DNA of 47,322 nucleotides from contig DBAZ01000049.1 in assembly GCA_002291945.1 (NCBI GenBank), positions 21,764 to 69,085 on the forward strand, written 5' to 3'. A program made the position numbers and the translations under genes. Positions 35,203 to 44,006 of the stretch are shown in pieces. How positions within the stretch are numbered: the stretch's first letter is position 1; every line of letters starts with the position of its first letter. The notes beneath the pieces were generated by a model. It was not told the origin of the DNA and did no database searches. It saw only the letters and a list, made by a program, of their open reading frames with translations. This stretch comes from Tepidimonas sp. UBA997 (GTDB lineage: Bacteria > Pseudomonadota > Gammaproteobacteria > Burkholderiales > Burkholderiaceae_C).

Positions 35203-36119
35203 GCCACGCCCCCACCACCGCCATGCGCGAATACCTGCTCGGGTTGCAGCAGCGCATCACGTGCGCGATTTCTGAAATCGACGGCCACGCTTTCCTGTCC
35301 GATGGCTGGCAGAAGCAGCCCGGCGAGGCCTTGCAAGGCAACGGCATCACGCAGATTCTGGAAGACGGCCCGGTGTTTGAACGGGCCGGTTGTGGCTTTT
35401 CGCATGTGAGTGGCCCCAAGTTGCCGCCGTCGGCCACGCAACACCGCCCGGAACTCTCGGGCGCTCCGTTCGAGGCCTTGGGCGTATCGCTGGTGTTTCA
35501 CCCGCGCAACCCCTATGTGCCGACGGTACACCTGAATGTGCGCATGATCACCGCCAGCCCTTTGAACGGCGCCGGGCCGGTGAGCTGGTTTGGTGGCGGC
35601 ATGGACCTCACGCCCTACTACGGCTTCGAAGAGGACGCGATCCACTTCCATCGCACCTGCGCCCAGGCGCTGCAACCGTTTGGCAGCGACAAATACCCCC
35701 GCTTCAAGGCCTGGTGCGACGAGTACTTCTGCAACAAGCACCGCAACGAGCAGCGCGGCATAGGCGGCGTGTTTTACGACGACTTTTCCGAGCTGGGTTT
35801 CGATGGCGGCTTTGCCATGACCCAGGCCGTGGGCGATGCCTTTTTGCACGCCTATCTGCCCATCGTCCAGCGCCGATTGCACACCGCGTATGGTGAGCGT
35901 GAGCGCCAGTTTCAGCTCTATCGCCGTGGCCGCTATGTCGAGTTCAACCTGGTCTGGGATCGGGGGACGCACTTTGGCTTGCAGTCCGGCGGGCGCACTG
36001 AATCTATCCTGCTGTCCATGCCTCCGCTGGTGCGCTGGGCCTACAACGAGCGGCCTGCGCCGGGCAGCCCCGAGCAGCGCCTGTACCAGGAGTTTCTGGT
36101 CCGGCGGGATTGGTTGTGA
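35199..36119 (+). CDS. hemF: oxygen-dependent coproporphyrinogen III oxidase
   Basis: Aerobic haem biosynthesis enzyme, 306 residues, converting coproporphyrinogen III to protoporphyrinogen IX in the cytoplasm. The signature FGGGMDLTPYYGFEEDAIHFH is present apart from small changes, with NEQRGIGGVFYDDF and FNLVWDRGTHFGLQSGGRTE also conserved. The ATG overlaps the purD stop (ATGA). Presence of hemF points to an organism that can grow aerobically. Confidence 0.97.
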   Translation: MSHAPTTAMREYLLGLQQRITCAISEIDGHAFLSDGWQKQPGEALQGNGITQILEDGPVFERAGCGFSHVSGPKLPPSATQHRPELSGAPFEALGVSLVFHPRNPYVPTVHLNVRMITASPLNGAGPVSWFGGGMDLTPYYGFEEDAIHFHRTCAQALQPFGSDKYPRFKAWCDEYFCNKHRNEQRGIGGVFYDDFSELGFDGGFAMTQAVGDAFLHAYLPIVQRRLHTAYGERERQFQLYRRGRYVEFNLVWDRGTHFGLQSGGRTESILLSMPPLVRWAYNERPAPGSPEQRLYQEFLVRRDWL

Positions 36120-36757
36120 GCCTGCCCCAGCCGCTGCGAGTCGGCATGTTTGGGGGCGCGTTCGACCCGCCGCACTGGGCACACCGGGCGCTGGCCGAAA
36201 CCGCCCTGCAGCAACTGGCGCTCGACGCCCTGCATGTGTTGCCCACCGGGCAGGCCTGGCACAAGGCGCGCGTGCTGTCGGCGGCGGCGCACCGCCTGGC
36301 CATGTGCGAGGCCGCTTTCGGCGATCTGGCTCGCGTGCGCATCGACCCGCGTGAAACCCTGCGCGATGGGCCTTCCTACACCGCCGACACCTTGCGCGAG
36401 CTGGCCGCCGAGTATCCCGGTGCCCGGCTGTATCTGATTCTGGGGGCGGATCAGTTGATGGCGTTTCGCCACTGGAGCCGATGGCAGGAGGTGTTGCGCT
36501 ATGCCACCCTGGCCGTGGCCAATCGACCCCTGCACCTCGCAGCCCATGCCGATGCCCCTGAATCGGTCGAGGCCGACCTGAGCACGGTCAACGTGGCGTT
36601 TCAACGCCTGCACATGCCCCTGCACCCCACCAGTTCCACCGCCATTCGTGCCCATGTGCATGGCCAAAGCCGTCGCCACCCCGATCTGGATGTGCTGGTG
36701 CCCGCGGGCGTTGCGCGTTATATTTCCGACCATCACCTCTACGAAGCGCCTACATGA
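36116..36757 (+). CDS. nadD: nicotinate-nucleotide adenylyltransferase
   Basis: 213-residue nucleotidyltransferase that makes deamido-NAD in NAD synthesis. The GGAFDPPHWAH segment is the nucleotide-binding motif with the HxxH-type pair; LGADQLMAFRHWSRWQE and the terminal SSTAIR motif are conserved. The start is most likely the GTG at 36116 that overlaps the hemF stop (GTGA). A TTG six bases upstream is in frame but less likely. The stop overlaps the rsfS start. Confidence 0.95.
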   Translation: MSLPQPLRVGMFGGAFDPPHWAHRALAETALQQLALDALHVLPTGQAWHKARVLSAAAHRLAMCEAAFGDLARVRIDPRETLRDGPSYTADTLRELAAEYPGARLYLILGADQLMAFRHWSRWQEVLRYATLAVANRPLHLAAHADAPESVEADLSTVNVAFQRLHMPLHPTSSTAIRAHVHGQSRRHPDLDVLVPAGVARYISDHHLYEAPT

Positions 36758-37482
36758 GCGAAACCGCTGCCAAAAAGAATATCCAGAAACTCCAACGTGC
36801 CATCGTCGATGGCCTGGAAGACGTGAAAGCCCAGGACATCCAGGTGTTCAACACAGAAGCGTTGTCGCCCCTGTTCGAGCGCGTCATCGTCGCCAGCGGT
36901 ACTTCGAATCGGCAGACCAAGGCCTTGGCCGCCAGTGTGCGCGATGCGGTGCGTGAAGTGGGCTTTGACAAACCGCGCACCGAAGGCGAGGACAACGGCG
37001 AGTGGATCATCGTCGATTGCGGTGCGGCAGTGGTGCACGTGATGCAGCCCTCGATACGCCAGTACTACCGGCTGGAGGAGATCTGGGGCGACAAGCCGGT
37101 GCGCATCAAACATGCGGCTAGGGCCAAGGTCGCTCAGCCGACCGAGAGCCCAGAGAGTCTGGCGCAGAAGCCGGCCCGCAAGCCCCGTGCACCCAAGCCG
37201 CAGGCCGAAGTGCCCGCAGTGTCCGCAGTGCCCGCGAAAAAAGTGCGCAACACCGCCGCTGCGACCTTGGCTGCGCAAGTTCCTCTCAAGCCTGAAAAAC
37301 CTTTGAAGGCCGTGAAGGCAACCCAACCGGCCAACAAATCGGCCAGCAAACCGGCCAGCACAGCCCCAACCAGCGCCCGTAACAAGCCAGTGAAGGTGGT
37401 CAAGGTCGGTGCGGAAGTCCAAAAGCCTGCGGCGAAAAAAGCCGCAGCCAGGAAGGCTCCAGTCCGTAAGCCCAAGGCATGA
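36754..37482 (+). CDS. rsfS: ribosomal silencing factor RsfS with Lys/Ala/Pro-rich tail
   Basis: RsfS/DUF143 protein that binds uL14 and blocks subunit joining under starvation. Residues 1-118 are the complete domain, including VIVASGTSNRQTKALAASV, the WIIVDCGAAVVHVM strand and RQYYRLEEIWGDKP. Family members normally stop there; this one continues for about 124 residues as a tail rich in Lys, Ala, Pro and Val with repeated PAKK/KPAS/AARKAP-like motifs, resembling histone H1 or the Burkholderiales AlgP-like tails. Overlaps nadD and rlmH by 4 bases on each side. The tail may bind RNA. Confidence 0.95.
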   Translation: MSETAAKKNIQKLQRAIVDGLEDVKAQDIQVFNTEALSPLFERVIVASGTSNRQTKALAASVRDAVREVGFDKPRTEGEDNGEWIIVDCGAAVVHVMQPSIRQYYRLEEIWGDKPVRIKHAARAKVAQPTESPESLAQKPARKPRAPKPQAEVPAVSAVPAKKVRNTAAATLAAQVPLKPEKPLKAVKATQPANKSASKPASTAPTSARNKPVKVVKVGAEVQKPAAKKAAARKAPVRKPKA

Positions 37483-37946
37483 AGCTGGTGATCGTCGCGG
37501 TCGGGCAGCGCATGCCCGACTGGGCCCAGACCGCTTACGACGATTACGCCAAGCGCTTTGCGCCCGACTGCCGGGTGGAGGCCAGAACCGTCAAGACCGA
37601 GCCGCGCGGCTCCAAATCGCTGGACACGCTGCTGGCCGCCGAGCGTACCCGCATCGAGGCGGCCATACCCAAGGGCGCGCGCGTGGTGGCGCTGGACGAG
37701 CGCGGCAGCGCCCTCACCACCGTGGCGCTGGCGCAACACCTGCAGCAGTGGCAGATGGGCGGTGACGATGTGGCCCTGGTAATCGGCGGGCCGGACGGCT
37801 TGGAGCCGGCTTTCAAGGCCGCTGCGCATCTGCGTCTGCGCCTGTCGGACATGACCCTGCCGCACGCGCTGGCGCGGGTGCTGTTGATCGAACAACTCTA
37901 CCGGGCCTGGTCGGTCAATGCCAACCACCCGTACCACCGGGAATGA
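37479..37946 (+). CDS. rlmH: 23S rRNA (pseudouridine1915-N3)-methyltransferase
   Basis: 155-residue SPOUT methyltransferase acting on the 70S ribosome at pseudouridine 1915. MKLVIVAVGQRMPDW opens the fold, VALVIGGPDGLEPAFK is the SAM-knot region, and the tail LLIEQLYRAWSVNANHPYHRE is the invariant RlmH C-terminus. It follows rsfS in the common rsfS-rlmH order. Confidence 0.97.
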   Translation: MKLVIVAVGQRMPDWAQTAYDDYAKRFAPDCRVEARTVKTEPRGSKSLDTLLAAERTRIEAAIPKGARVVALDERGSALTTVALAQHLQQWQMGGDDVALVIGGPDGLEPAFKAAAHLRLRLSDMTLPHALARVLLIEQLYRAWSVNANHPYHRE

Positions 37947-37952
37947 TGCCGC

Positions 37953-38573
37953 ATGGTTGAGTCGCACCCCAGCCCCTGGGTTTATCTGGCCTCGCAAAGC
38001 CCGCGGCGGCGCGATCTGCTGGCGCAGTGGGGGGTGCGCTGCGAACTGCTGCTGCCCGATGCCGACGAGGACGCCGAAGCGCTGGAAGCGGTTCGCCCCA
38101 ACGAGGCCCCTGCCCGCTATGTGCAGCGGGTGACGCGCCACAAGCTCGACGCTGCGGTGGCCAGACTGGAGCGCCGGGGCTGGCCCGAAGGCCCGGTGTT
38201 GTGCGCCGACACCACGGTCGCGCTGGGGCGCGAGATTCTGGGCAAACCGGCGTCGAAGGCCGATGCGCGGCGCATGTTGCAGGCCTTGGCCGGACGCCGG
38301 CATCGGGTGCTTACCGCCGTGGCGGTGGCGCACCGGGGGCAGGTCTGGCAGGCGCTCAGCCGTTCCGAGGTCGAGTTTGGCGACTGGTCAAGAGCCGATA
38401 TCCGCCGCTACGTGGACAGCGGCGAGCCGATGGGCAAGGCGGGGGCTTACGCCATTCAGGGGCTGGCCGGGCTTTTCGTCAAGCGCCTCGGTGGCAGCTA
38501 CACCGGCATCATGGGCCTGCCCGCCTACGAGACGGCGCAGGTGCTGCGCGCCGCCGGTCTGCGTCTGCTGTAA
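37953..38573 (+). CDS. maf: Maf family nucleotide pyrophosphatase (YhdE type)
   Basis: 206-residue house-cleaning enzyme that hydrolyses non-canonical or excess nucleotides. The YhdE group prefers dTTP/UTP. LASQSPRRRDLLAQWG is the N-terminal signature, VLCADTTVAL holds the catalytic Asp, and GKAGAYAIQGLAGLFVKRLG, followed by YTGIMGLPAYE, fits the YhdE rather than the YceF subgroup. It starts six bases after rlmH and is followed eight bases later by rng, the usual maf-rng pair. Confidence 0.95.
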   Translation: MVESHPSPWVYLASQSPRRRDLLAQWGVRCELLLPDADEDAEALEAVRPNEAPARYVQRVTRHKLDAAVARLERRGWPEGPVLCADTTVALGREILGKPASKADARRMLQALAGRRHRVLTAVAVAHRGQVWQALSRSEVEFGDWSRADIRRYVDSGEPMGKAGAYAIQGLAGLFVKRLGGSYTGIMGLPAYETAQVLRAAGLRLL

Positions 38574-38580
38574 TCACGCC

Positions 38581-40119
38581 ATGGCGCAAGACATTCTCAT
38601 CAACTGGTCGCCGCAGGAAACCCGGGTCGCGGTGGTGGAGCAGGGCGCGGTGCAGGAAGTACACATCGAGCGCACGCTGGAGCGGGGTCTGGTGGGCAAC
38701 ATCTACCTGGGCAAGGTGTCACGGGTGCTGCCGGGCATGCAGTCGGCGTTCATCGACGTGGGGCTGGACCGCGCTGCCTTTTTGCACGTGGCCGACCTGC
38801 TGCCCAACATCACCGCCCGCCATGCGGGCAAGGACAAGGCAACGCTGCTGGCCAGCGGCCTGCCAGCGGCTGAGGGTGCGCCCACGGTCAGCGCTCCGGC
38901 CACCGCCAGCGCCCCGGTGCTGCCGATCGAGCGGCAGATCTTCGAGGGTCAGGCGCTGCTGGTGCAGGTGCTCAAGGATCCGATCGGCAGCAAGGGTGCA
39001 CGCCTGACGGCGCAGATCAGCATTGCCGGGCGCTTGCTGGTGTTCCTGCCCCAGGACCAGCACATCGGCGTGTCGCAAAAAATCCCCTACGCCCAGCGCG
39101 AGGCCCTGCGGCAGCGGCTGGTCGCGCTCACCGCCGAAGGCGGCGGCGGGTTCATCCTGCGCACCAACGCCGAAGACGCCAGCGCCGAGGAACTGGCCGA
39201 AGACATCGCCTATCTGCGCAAAACCTGGGCCCACATCAAGGCCGCGTCCACCCGCCAGCCGCCCGCTACGCTGCTCTACCAGGACTTGACGCTGCTGCAG
39301 CGCGTGCTGCGTGACTTGGTCAGCGCAGCGACCCAGTCCATCCAGGTGGATTCGAAAGAACAGCACGGCCTGCTGCAAGCCTTTGCCCGCGAATACATGC
39401 CCGGCACGCTGGGCCGCATCGCGCACTACGGCGGCGAGCGGCCCATTTTCGACCTCTACCAGATCGACGAGGACATTGCGCGGGCGCTGGGTCGGCGCGT
39501 CGATTTGAAGTCCGGCGGCTATCTGGTGATCGACCAGACCGAGGCGCTGACCACGGTCGATGTGAACACCGGCGGCTACGTGGGCGCTCGCAATTTCGAC
39601 GACACGGTGTTTCGCACCAACCTCGAAGCCGCGCAGGCCATCGCCCGCCAGTTGCGCTTGCGCAACCTCGGCGGCATCGTGATCGTGGATTTCATCGACA
39701 TGGTGCGCGACGACCATCGCGAGGCGGTGCTGGCCGAATTCCGCAAGCAACTGGCGCGTGATCGGGTCAAGACCATGATCGGCGGCTACTCCCAGTTGGG
39801 GCTGGTCGAGATGACGCGCAAGCGCAGCCGCGAGTCGCTGGCCCATATGCTGAGCGAGCCTTGCCCGGCCTGCGAGGGCAAGGGCCACGTCAAGACGGCG
39901 CGCAGCGTGTGCTACGACATCCTGCGCGAAATCCTGCGCGAGGCGCGTGCCTTCAATCCGCGTCAATTCCGCGTCGTGGCGGCACCACAGGTGGTGGAGT
40001 TGTTCCTCGACGAAGAAAGCGCCCACCTGGCAGGCCTGAGCGACTTCATCGGCAAGCCCATTTCGCTGCAGAGCGAAAGCTCGATGACGCAGGAGCAGTA
40101 CGACATCGTGCTGCTCTGA
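38581..40119 (+). CDS. rng: ribonuclease G
   Basis: 512-residue endoribonuclease of the RNase E/G family that matures 16S rRNA and degrades mRNA. The S1 domain (about 35-130) is interrupted by an Ala/Pro-rich insertion of about 25 residues (near 91-117). The catalytic metal-binding Asp pair is in TTVDVNTGGYVG and IVDFIDM. The CPACEGKG zinc-link pair supports the quaternary arrangement. There is no long C-terminal scaffold, hence RNase G and not RNase E. The stop is immediately followed by the stop of the convergent msbA, with no spacer. Confidence 0.96.
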   Translation: MAQDILINWSPQETRVAVVEQGAVQEVHIERTLERGLVGNIYLGKVSRVLPGMQSAFIDVGLDRAAFLHVADLLPNITARHAGKDKATLLASGLPAAEGAPTVSAPATASAPVLPIERQIFEGQALLVQVLKDPIGSKGARLTAQISIAGRLLVFLPQDQHIGVSQKIPYAQREALRQRLVALTAEGGGGFILRTNAEDASAEELAEDIAYLRKTWAHIKAASTRQPPATLLYQDLTLLQRVLRDLVSAATQSIQVDSKEQHGLLQAFAREYMPGTLGRIAHYGGERPIFDLYQIDEDIARALGRRVDLKSGGYLVIDQTEALTTVDVNTGGYVGARNFDDTVFRTNLEAAQAIARQLRLRNLGGIVIVDFIDMVRDDHREAVLAEFRKQLARDRVKTMIGGYSQLGLVEMTRKRSRESLAHMLSEPCPACEGKGHVKTARSVCYDILREILREARAFNPRQFRVVAAPQVVELFLDEESAHLAGLSDFIGKPISLQSESSMTQEQYDIVLL

Positions 40120-41895
40120 TCACTCGGCCAGCACACCGCCTTGGCTCTGGGCGTGCAGGCGGGCATACACCCCGCCTGCGGCCAGCAGTTCGGCGTGCGT
40201 CCCCTGTTCGGCAATCTGCCCCTGCGCCAGCACCACCACCCGATCGGCGTGTTCGATGGTGCTCAGGCGGTGGGCAATCACCAGCGTGGTGCGGCCGCGC
40301 ATGAGCCGGTTCAGGGCTTCCTGCACCAGCCGTTCGGACTCGTTGTCGAGCGCCGACGTGGCCTCGTCGAGGATCAGGATCGGGGCGTCCTTGTAGATGG
40401 CGCGGGCAATCGCCAGCCGCTGCCGCTGGCCACCGGACAGCTCGGTGGCGTTGTGGCCCACCGGCGTGTGGATGCCTTGCGCCAGGCTTAGGATCAATTC
40501 GCCCAGGTTGGCGGATTCGAGCGCCGCCCGCACCCTGGCTTCATCGAGCACACCGCCCAGCGCCACGTTGGCGGCCAGGGTGTCGTTGAACATCACCACG
40601 TCTTGGCTGACCATGGCAAACTGGCGGCGCAAGCTGCCGAGTTGCCATTCGGTCAAGTCCACCCCGTCGAGCAAGACGCGCCCTTCGGCGGCCTCGACAA
40701 AGCGGGGCAGCAGGTTGACGAGCGTGGTCTTGCCCGAGCCGGAAGGCCCGACCAGCGCCAGCACTTCACCGGGGGCGACGTGCAGGTCGATCGGCTGCAG
40801 GGCCGGGGCGTCCTTGCCGTCGTAGTGCACGCTCACGTTCTGGAACCGGATCTCGCCCCTTGCCCGCTGCACCGTGTGCTGGCCGTCGCTTTGCAGCGGC
40901 GTGTCTTCGATCAGCTCCAGCCCGCGCTCCAGCGCTGCCAGCCCGCGGGTGAGGGTGGCGGCCAGTTCGGCGAGCTGGCGGATCGGGGTGATCAGCATCA
41001 GCATGGCCGTCACGAAGCCGACAAACCCGCCCACCGTGACGCCCGTGGTGGCGCTCTGCCACAAGGCGATCGCAATCACGGCCGACAAGGCCGCCGCCGC
41101 CATCAACTGGCTCAGGGGGGCCATGGCGGCTGCGGCAACGGTCGATTTCAGCGCCAGTCGGCGCAGCACGTGGCTGAGCTGGTCGAACCGGCGTGCCTGC
41201 TGTTCGCTGGCACCGTGCAGACGCACCACCCGCTGGGCCAGCACGTTTTCTTCCACCACATAGGCCAGTTCGTCGGTGGCGTTCTGGCTGACGCGCGTGA
41301 TGCGGTGCAGGCGCTTGGACAGCACCCGCATGACCCACGCCAGCGGCGGGAACAGCGCCAGCACGATCAGCGTCAGTTGCCAGTTCAGAAAGAGCAGGTA
41401 GCCCAGCAGGGCGATGATGGTCAGCACGTCGCGGATCAGCGTCAGTGTGCCACTGACCAGCAAGTTGGCACCGATCTGCACCTCATAGACCACCGTGTTG
41501 GAGAGTTTGCTGGCGCTTTGCTCGCTGAACAGCTTCGGATCGGCGTGGTTCAGGCGTTCGAACATGGCCGTTCGCATCGCCAGCACCCCCCCGTTGGCGG
41601 TGTAGCTCAGGGCGTATTTGGCGACGAAGGTCGCTACGCCCCGAATCGCGAACAGGCCAATCAGGGCCACGGGCACCAGCCACAAGGGGAAGGTCTGCTC
41701 GGTAAAGCCTTGGTCGAGCAGCACCTTGAGCAGCGCCGGGACGGCCGGTTCGGTCGCTGCCGCCACCAGCGAGCCGAAAAAAGCCAGGACCAGGCCGCCC
41801 TTGCTGCCCCGGAAGAAAGGCCAGAGCCGTCGAAAGCGCTGCAGCAGCGGGCGCTGGTTGACGGGTGATGAGGAAGAAGGGGCGAGTTCGGTCAA
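40120..41895 (-). CDS. msbA: lipid A export ATP-binding/permease protein MsbA
   Basis: Half-size ABC exporter that flips lipid A core across the inner membrane, about 591 residues. Six membrane helices lie in residues 1-320. The nucleotide-binding domain has VGPSGSGKTTLVN (Walker A), ELSGGQRQRLAIARAI (signature) and ILILDEATSALDNESE (Walker B/D-loop). No ATG occurs upstream of the conserved core, so the start is inferred as the TTG at 41895 giving MTELAPSSSS; other non-ATG starts further up are possible. Convergent with rng and divergent from tolB. Confidence 0.92.
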   Translation of the reverse strand: MTELAPSSSSPVNQRPLLQRFRRLWPFFRGSKGGLVLAFFGSLVAAATEPAVPALLKVLLDQGFTEQTFPLWLVPVALIGLFAIRGVATFVAKYALSYTANGGVLAMRTAMFERLNHADPKLFSEQSASKLSNTVVYEVQIGANLLVSGTLTLIRDVLTIIALLGYLLFLNWQLTLIVLALFPPLAWVMRVLSKRLHRITRVSQNATDELAYVVEENVLAQRVVRLHGASEQQARRFDQLSHVLRRLALKSTVAAAAMAPLSQLMAAAALSAVIAIALWQSATTGVTVGGFVGFVTAMLMLITPIRQLAELAATLTRGLAALERGLELIEDTPLQSDGQHTVQRARGEIRFQNVSVHYDGKDAPALQPIDLHVAPGEVLALVGPSGSGKTTLVNLLPRFVEAAEGRVLLDGVDLTEWQLGSLRRQFAMVSQDVVMFNDTLAANVALGGVLDEARVRAALESANLGELILSLAQGIHTPVGHNATELSGGQRQRLAIARAIYKDAPILILDEATSALDNESERLVQEALNRLMRGRTTLVIAHRLSTIEHADRVVVLAQGQIAEQGTHAELLAAGGVYARLHAQSQGGVLAE

Positions 41896-42085
41896 AGCGA
41901 TCTTGTAAAGCGTGTAACGAAATGTGCCTGGGTGCCCGTGCCTGGAACGAATGAGACAGTAGCCGCCCCATGAAAAACAAGCGATTTGTCCGGTATTATC
42001 GGCCTGTCTGTGTGTGGCATTGGCCTGCTGGGGCCAGCGCACGCTTTTTCGATTGCCCATTCACTTTTTCCCCGACGCACAACGC

Positions 42086-43375
42086 ATGATCAGCCGCCGA
42101 CAATTCGCTGCCCTGACCGGTGCCAGTGGCGTACTGGGCGCTGCAGGCTGGCCTATGCTTGCTTCGGCCCAGTTCCGGGTGGAGGTAACCGGTGTGGGAA
42201 TGCGGCAGATTCCGGTGGCCATCGCTCCTTTTCGTGTGGCGCCTGGCACCCCTCAGGATGTGGTGTCGATCATCCGCGCCAACCTCGAGCGCAGTGGTCA
42301 GTTTCGGAATCTGGACGGGGCCACTGCGATCATCGATGAAATGGCGCGGCCCGACCTCGCGCCCTGGCGTGAGCGCAACGCCGATGCCTTGCTCACCGGC
42401 AGCGTGGCCCGTCTGGGTGATGGCCGCTTCGATGTCCGGTTTCGCCTGTGGGATGTGATACGTGCGGAAGATCTCGGTGGCGTCAGTCTGCCTGTGCCTG
42501 CTGGCGACTTGCGGTTGGCGGCGCACCGCGTATCCGACTACGTCTATGAAAAACTGATCGGTCACCCCGGCGTTTTCTCGACCCGGATTGTGTACGTGTC
42601 CAGGAACAACGATCGCCACAATCTGCTGGTTGCTGACGCCGATGGTGAAAACGCCCAAGCCGCTCTCGCCAGTGCCGAACCCATCATTTCGCCGGCCTGG
42701 TCGCCCAATGGAGCGCAGATCGCCTACGTGTCTTTCGAGTCGCGCAAGCCGGTCATCTATACCCATGAGGTGGCTTCGGGTCGTCGCCGACTGCTGGCCA
42801 GCTTTAGGGGTTCCAACAGCGCCCCGGCCTGGTCGCCCGATGGCCGTCAACTCCTGGCCACCCTGACCATGGGCGGTTCGTCGCAAATTTACGCGCTCGA
42901 CCCCACCGGTGGGCAACCGCAGCGCATCACTCAGACCCGCGGCATCGACACCGAGCCTGCGTTTTCGCCCGACGGCCGTCATGTGTACTTTGTGAGCGAC
43001 CGCGGTGGCTCGCCCCAGATCTATCGCATGACGCCTGCGGGTGCGGAAATCACCCGCATCACTTTCGATGGCCATTACAACGTGTCGCCGAGCATCAGCC
43101 CCGATGGGCGCTGGATGGCATTCATTTCACGTATTTCCGGTCAACTCAAGCTCAGATTGATGGAGCTGTCGACAGGGGTGGTGACTCACCTGACCGACAC
43201 GACCGCCGACGAAAGCCCAAGCTTTGCGCCCAACAGCCGTCTCATCATGTACGCGACCCGGGTGCAGGGGCGTGAAGTACTGATGATCACGACCCTGGAC
43301 GGACGCATCAAGTCTCGTCTGGCGAGTGCTGCGGGCAGTGTTCTGGAGCCCGACTGGGGCCCCTTTCAGCGTTGA
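42086..43375 (+). CDS. tolB: Tol-Pal system periplasmic beta-propeller protein TolB
   Basis: 429-residue protein of the Tol-Pal envelope complex. The N-terminal domain (FRVEVTGVGMRQIPVAIAPF) contacts TolA. The beta-propeller has repeated WSPDG and FSPDG blades, including ISPAWSPNGAQIAYVS and PSISPDGRWMAFIS. The leader is MISRRQFAALTGASGV followed by a hydrophobic stretch to LASAQ. SRRQF fits the Tat consensus S-R-R-x-F, unusual for TolB. tolQ, tolR and tolA are not upstream; msbA is there instead on the other strand. Confidence 0.96.
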   Translation: MISRRQFAALTGASGVLGAAGWPMLASAQFRVEVTGVGMRQIPVAIAPFRVAPGTPQDVVSIIRANLERSGQFRNLDGATAIIDEMARPDLAPWRERNADALLTGSVARLGDGRFDVRFRLWDVIRAEDLGGVSLPVPAGDLRLAAHRVSDYVYEKLIGHPGVFSTRIVYVSRNNDRHNLLVADADGENAQAALASAEPIISPAWSPNGAQIAYVSFESRKPVIYTHEVASGRRRLLASFRGSNSAPAWSPDGRQLLATLTMGGSSQIYALDPTGGQPQRITQTRGIDTEPAFSPDGRHVYFVSDRGGSPQIYRMTPAGAEITRITFDGHYNVSPSISPDGRWMAFISRISGQLKLRLMELSTGVVTHLTDTTADESPSFAPNSRLIMYATRVQGREVLMITTLDGRIKSRLASAAGSVLEPDWGPFQR

Positions 43376-43403
43376 TTTTTTCATTTCTCAATCCTCAATA
43401 ATC

Positions 43404-44006
43404 ATGAAAACTGGCTTTTCCTCCGACATCCGTACCGACTCTGCTCAACAACCATCGGCCAACCGCACTGGATTCGGCTGGCACCACTCTGCAGTGGTCA
43501 TTGTTGCCGCGCTGGCGCTGGCCGGTTGTGGTTCCAGCGTCAAACTCGATGAGAGCGCACCCGTCACCGACCGTACCGGTGTACCCGCTCAGAGTGCGGC
43601 AGCAGCATCAGCCGATGCTCGTAGCGTCGCTCCTGTGCAGGCCGGTGCGGCTCAGCTCGGTGAGCCTCCCGCCACCATCTCTCGTCTGGTGTTTTTCGAC
43701 TTTGACGAATTCGCCGTGAAGCCTGAATTCATGCCTGTTCTGGAGGCGCACGCTCGCTTCCTGGCGGCCAATCGTGCCCGCACGATTGTGCTGGAGGGCC
43801 ACACCGATATTCGCGGTACTCGCGAGTACAACCTGGCACTGGGTCAGCGCCGTGCCGAGTCGGTTCGTCGCGCCTTGTCCCTGATGGGCGTGGCGGACGC
43901 CCAGATGGAGGCGGTGAGCTTTGGCAAGGAAAAACTGGCCAATCCTGGCATGACTGAAGACGCGCATGCACAAAACCGTCGTGTCGAAATCACCTACCGT
44001 CGATGA
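43404..44006 (+). CDS. pal: peptidoglycan-associated lipoprotein Pal
   Basis: 200-residue outer-membrane lipoprotein with an OmpA-like peptidoglycan-binding domain. The lipobox is ALAGCG, with the lipidated Cys at 42. The n-region of about 29 residues before the hydrophobic core is unusually long, with few positive charges. The C-terminal half contains VFFDFDEFAVKPEF, the diaminopimelate-binding segment EGHTDIRGTREYNLALGQRR, and the ending NRRVEITYR. It follows tolB by 28 bases and overlaps cpoB by 4. Confidence 0.96.
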   Translation: MKTGFSSDIRTDSAQQPSANRTGFGWHHSAVVIVAALALAGCGSSVKLDESAPVTDRTGVPAQSAAAASADARSVAPVQAGAAQLGEPPATISRLVFFDFDEFAVKPEFMPVLEAHARFLAANRARTIVLEGHTDIRGTREYNLALGQRRAESVRRALSLMGVADAQMEAVSFGKEKLANPGMTEDAHAQNRRVEITYRR

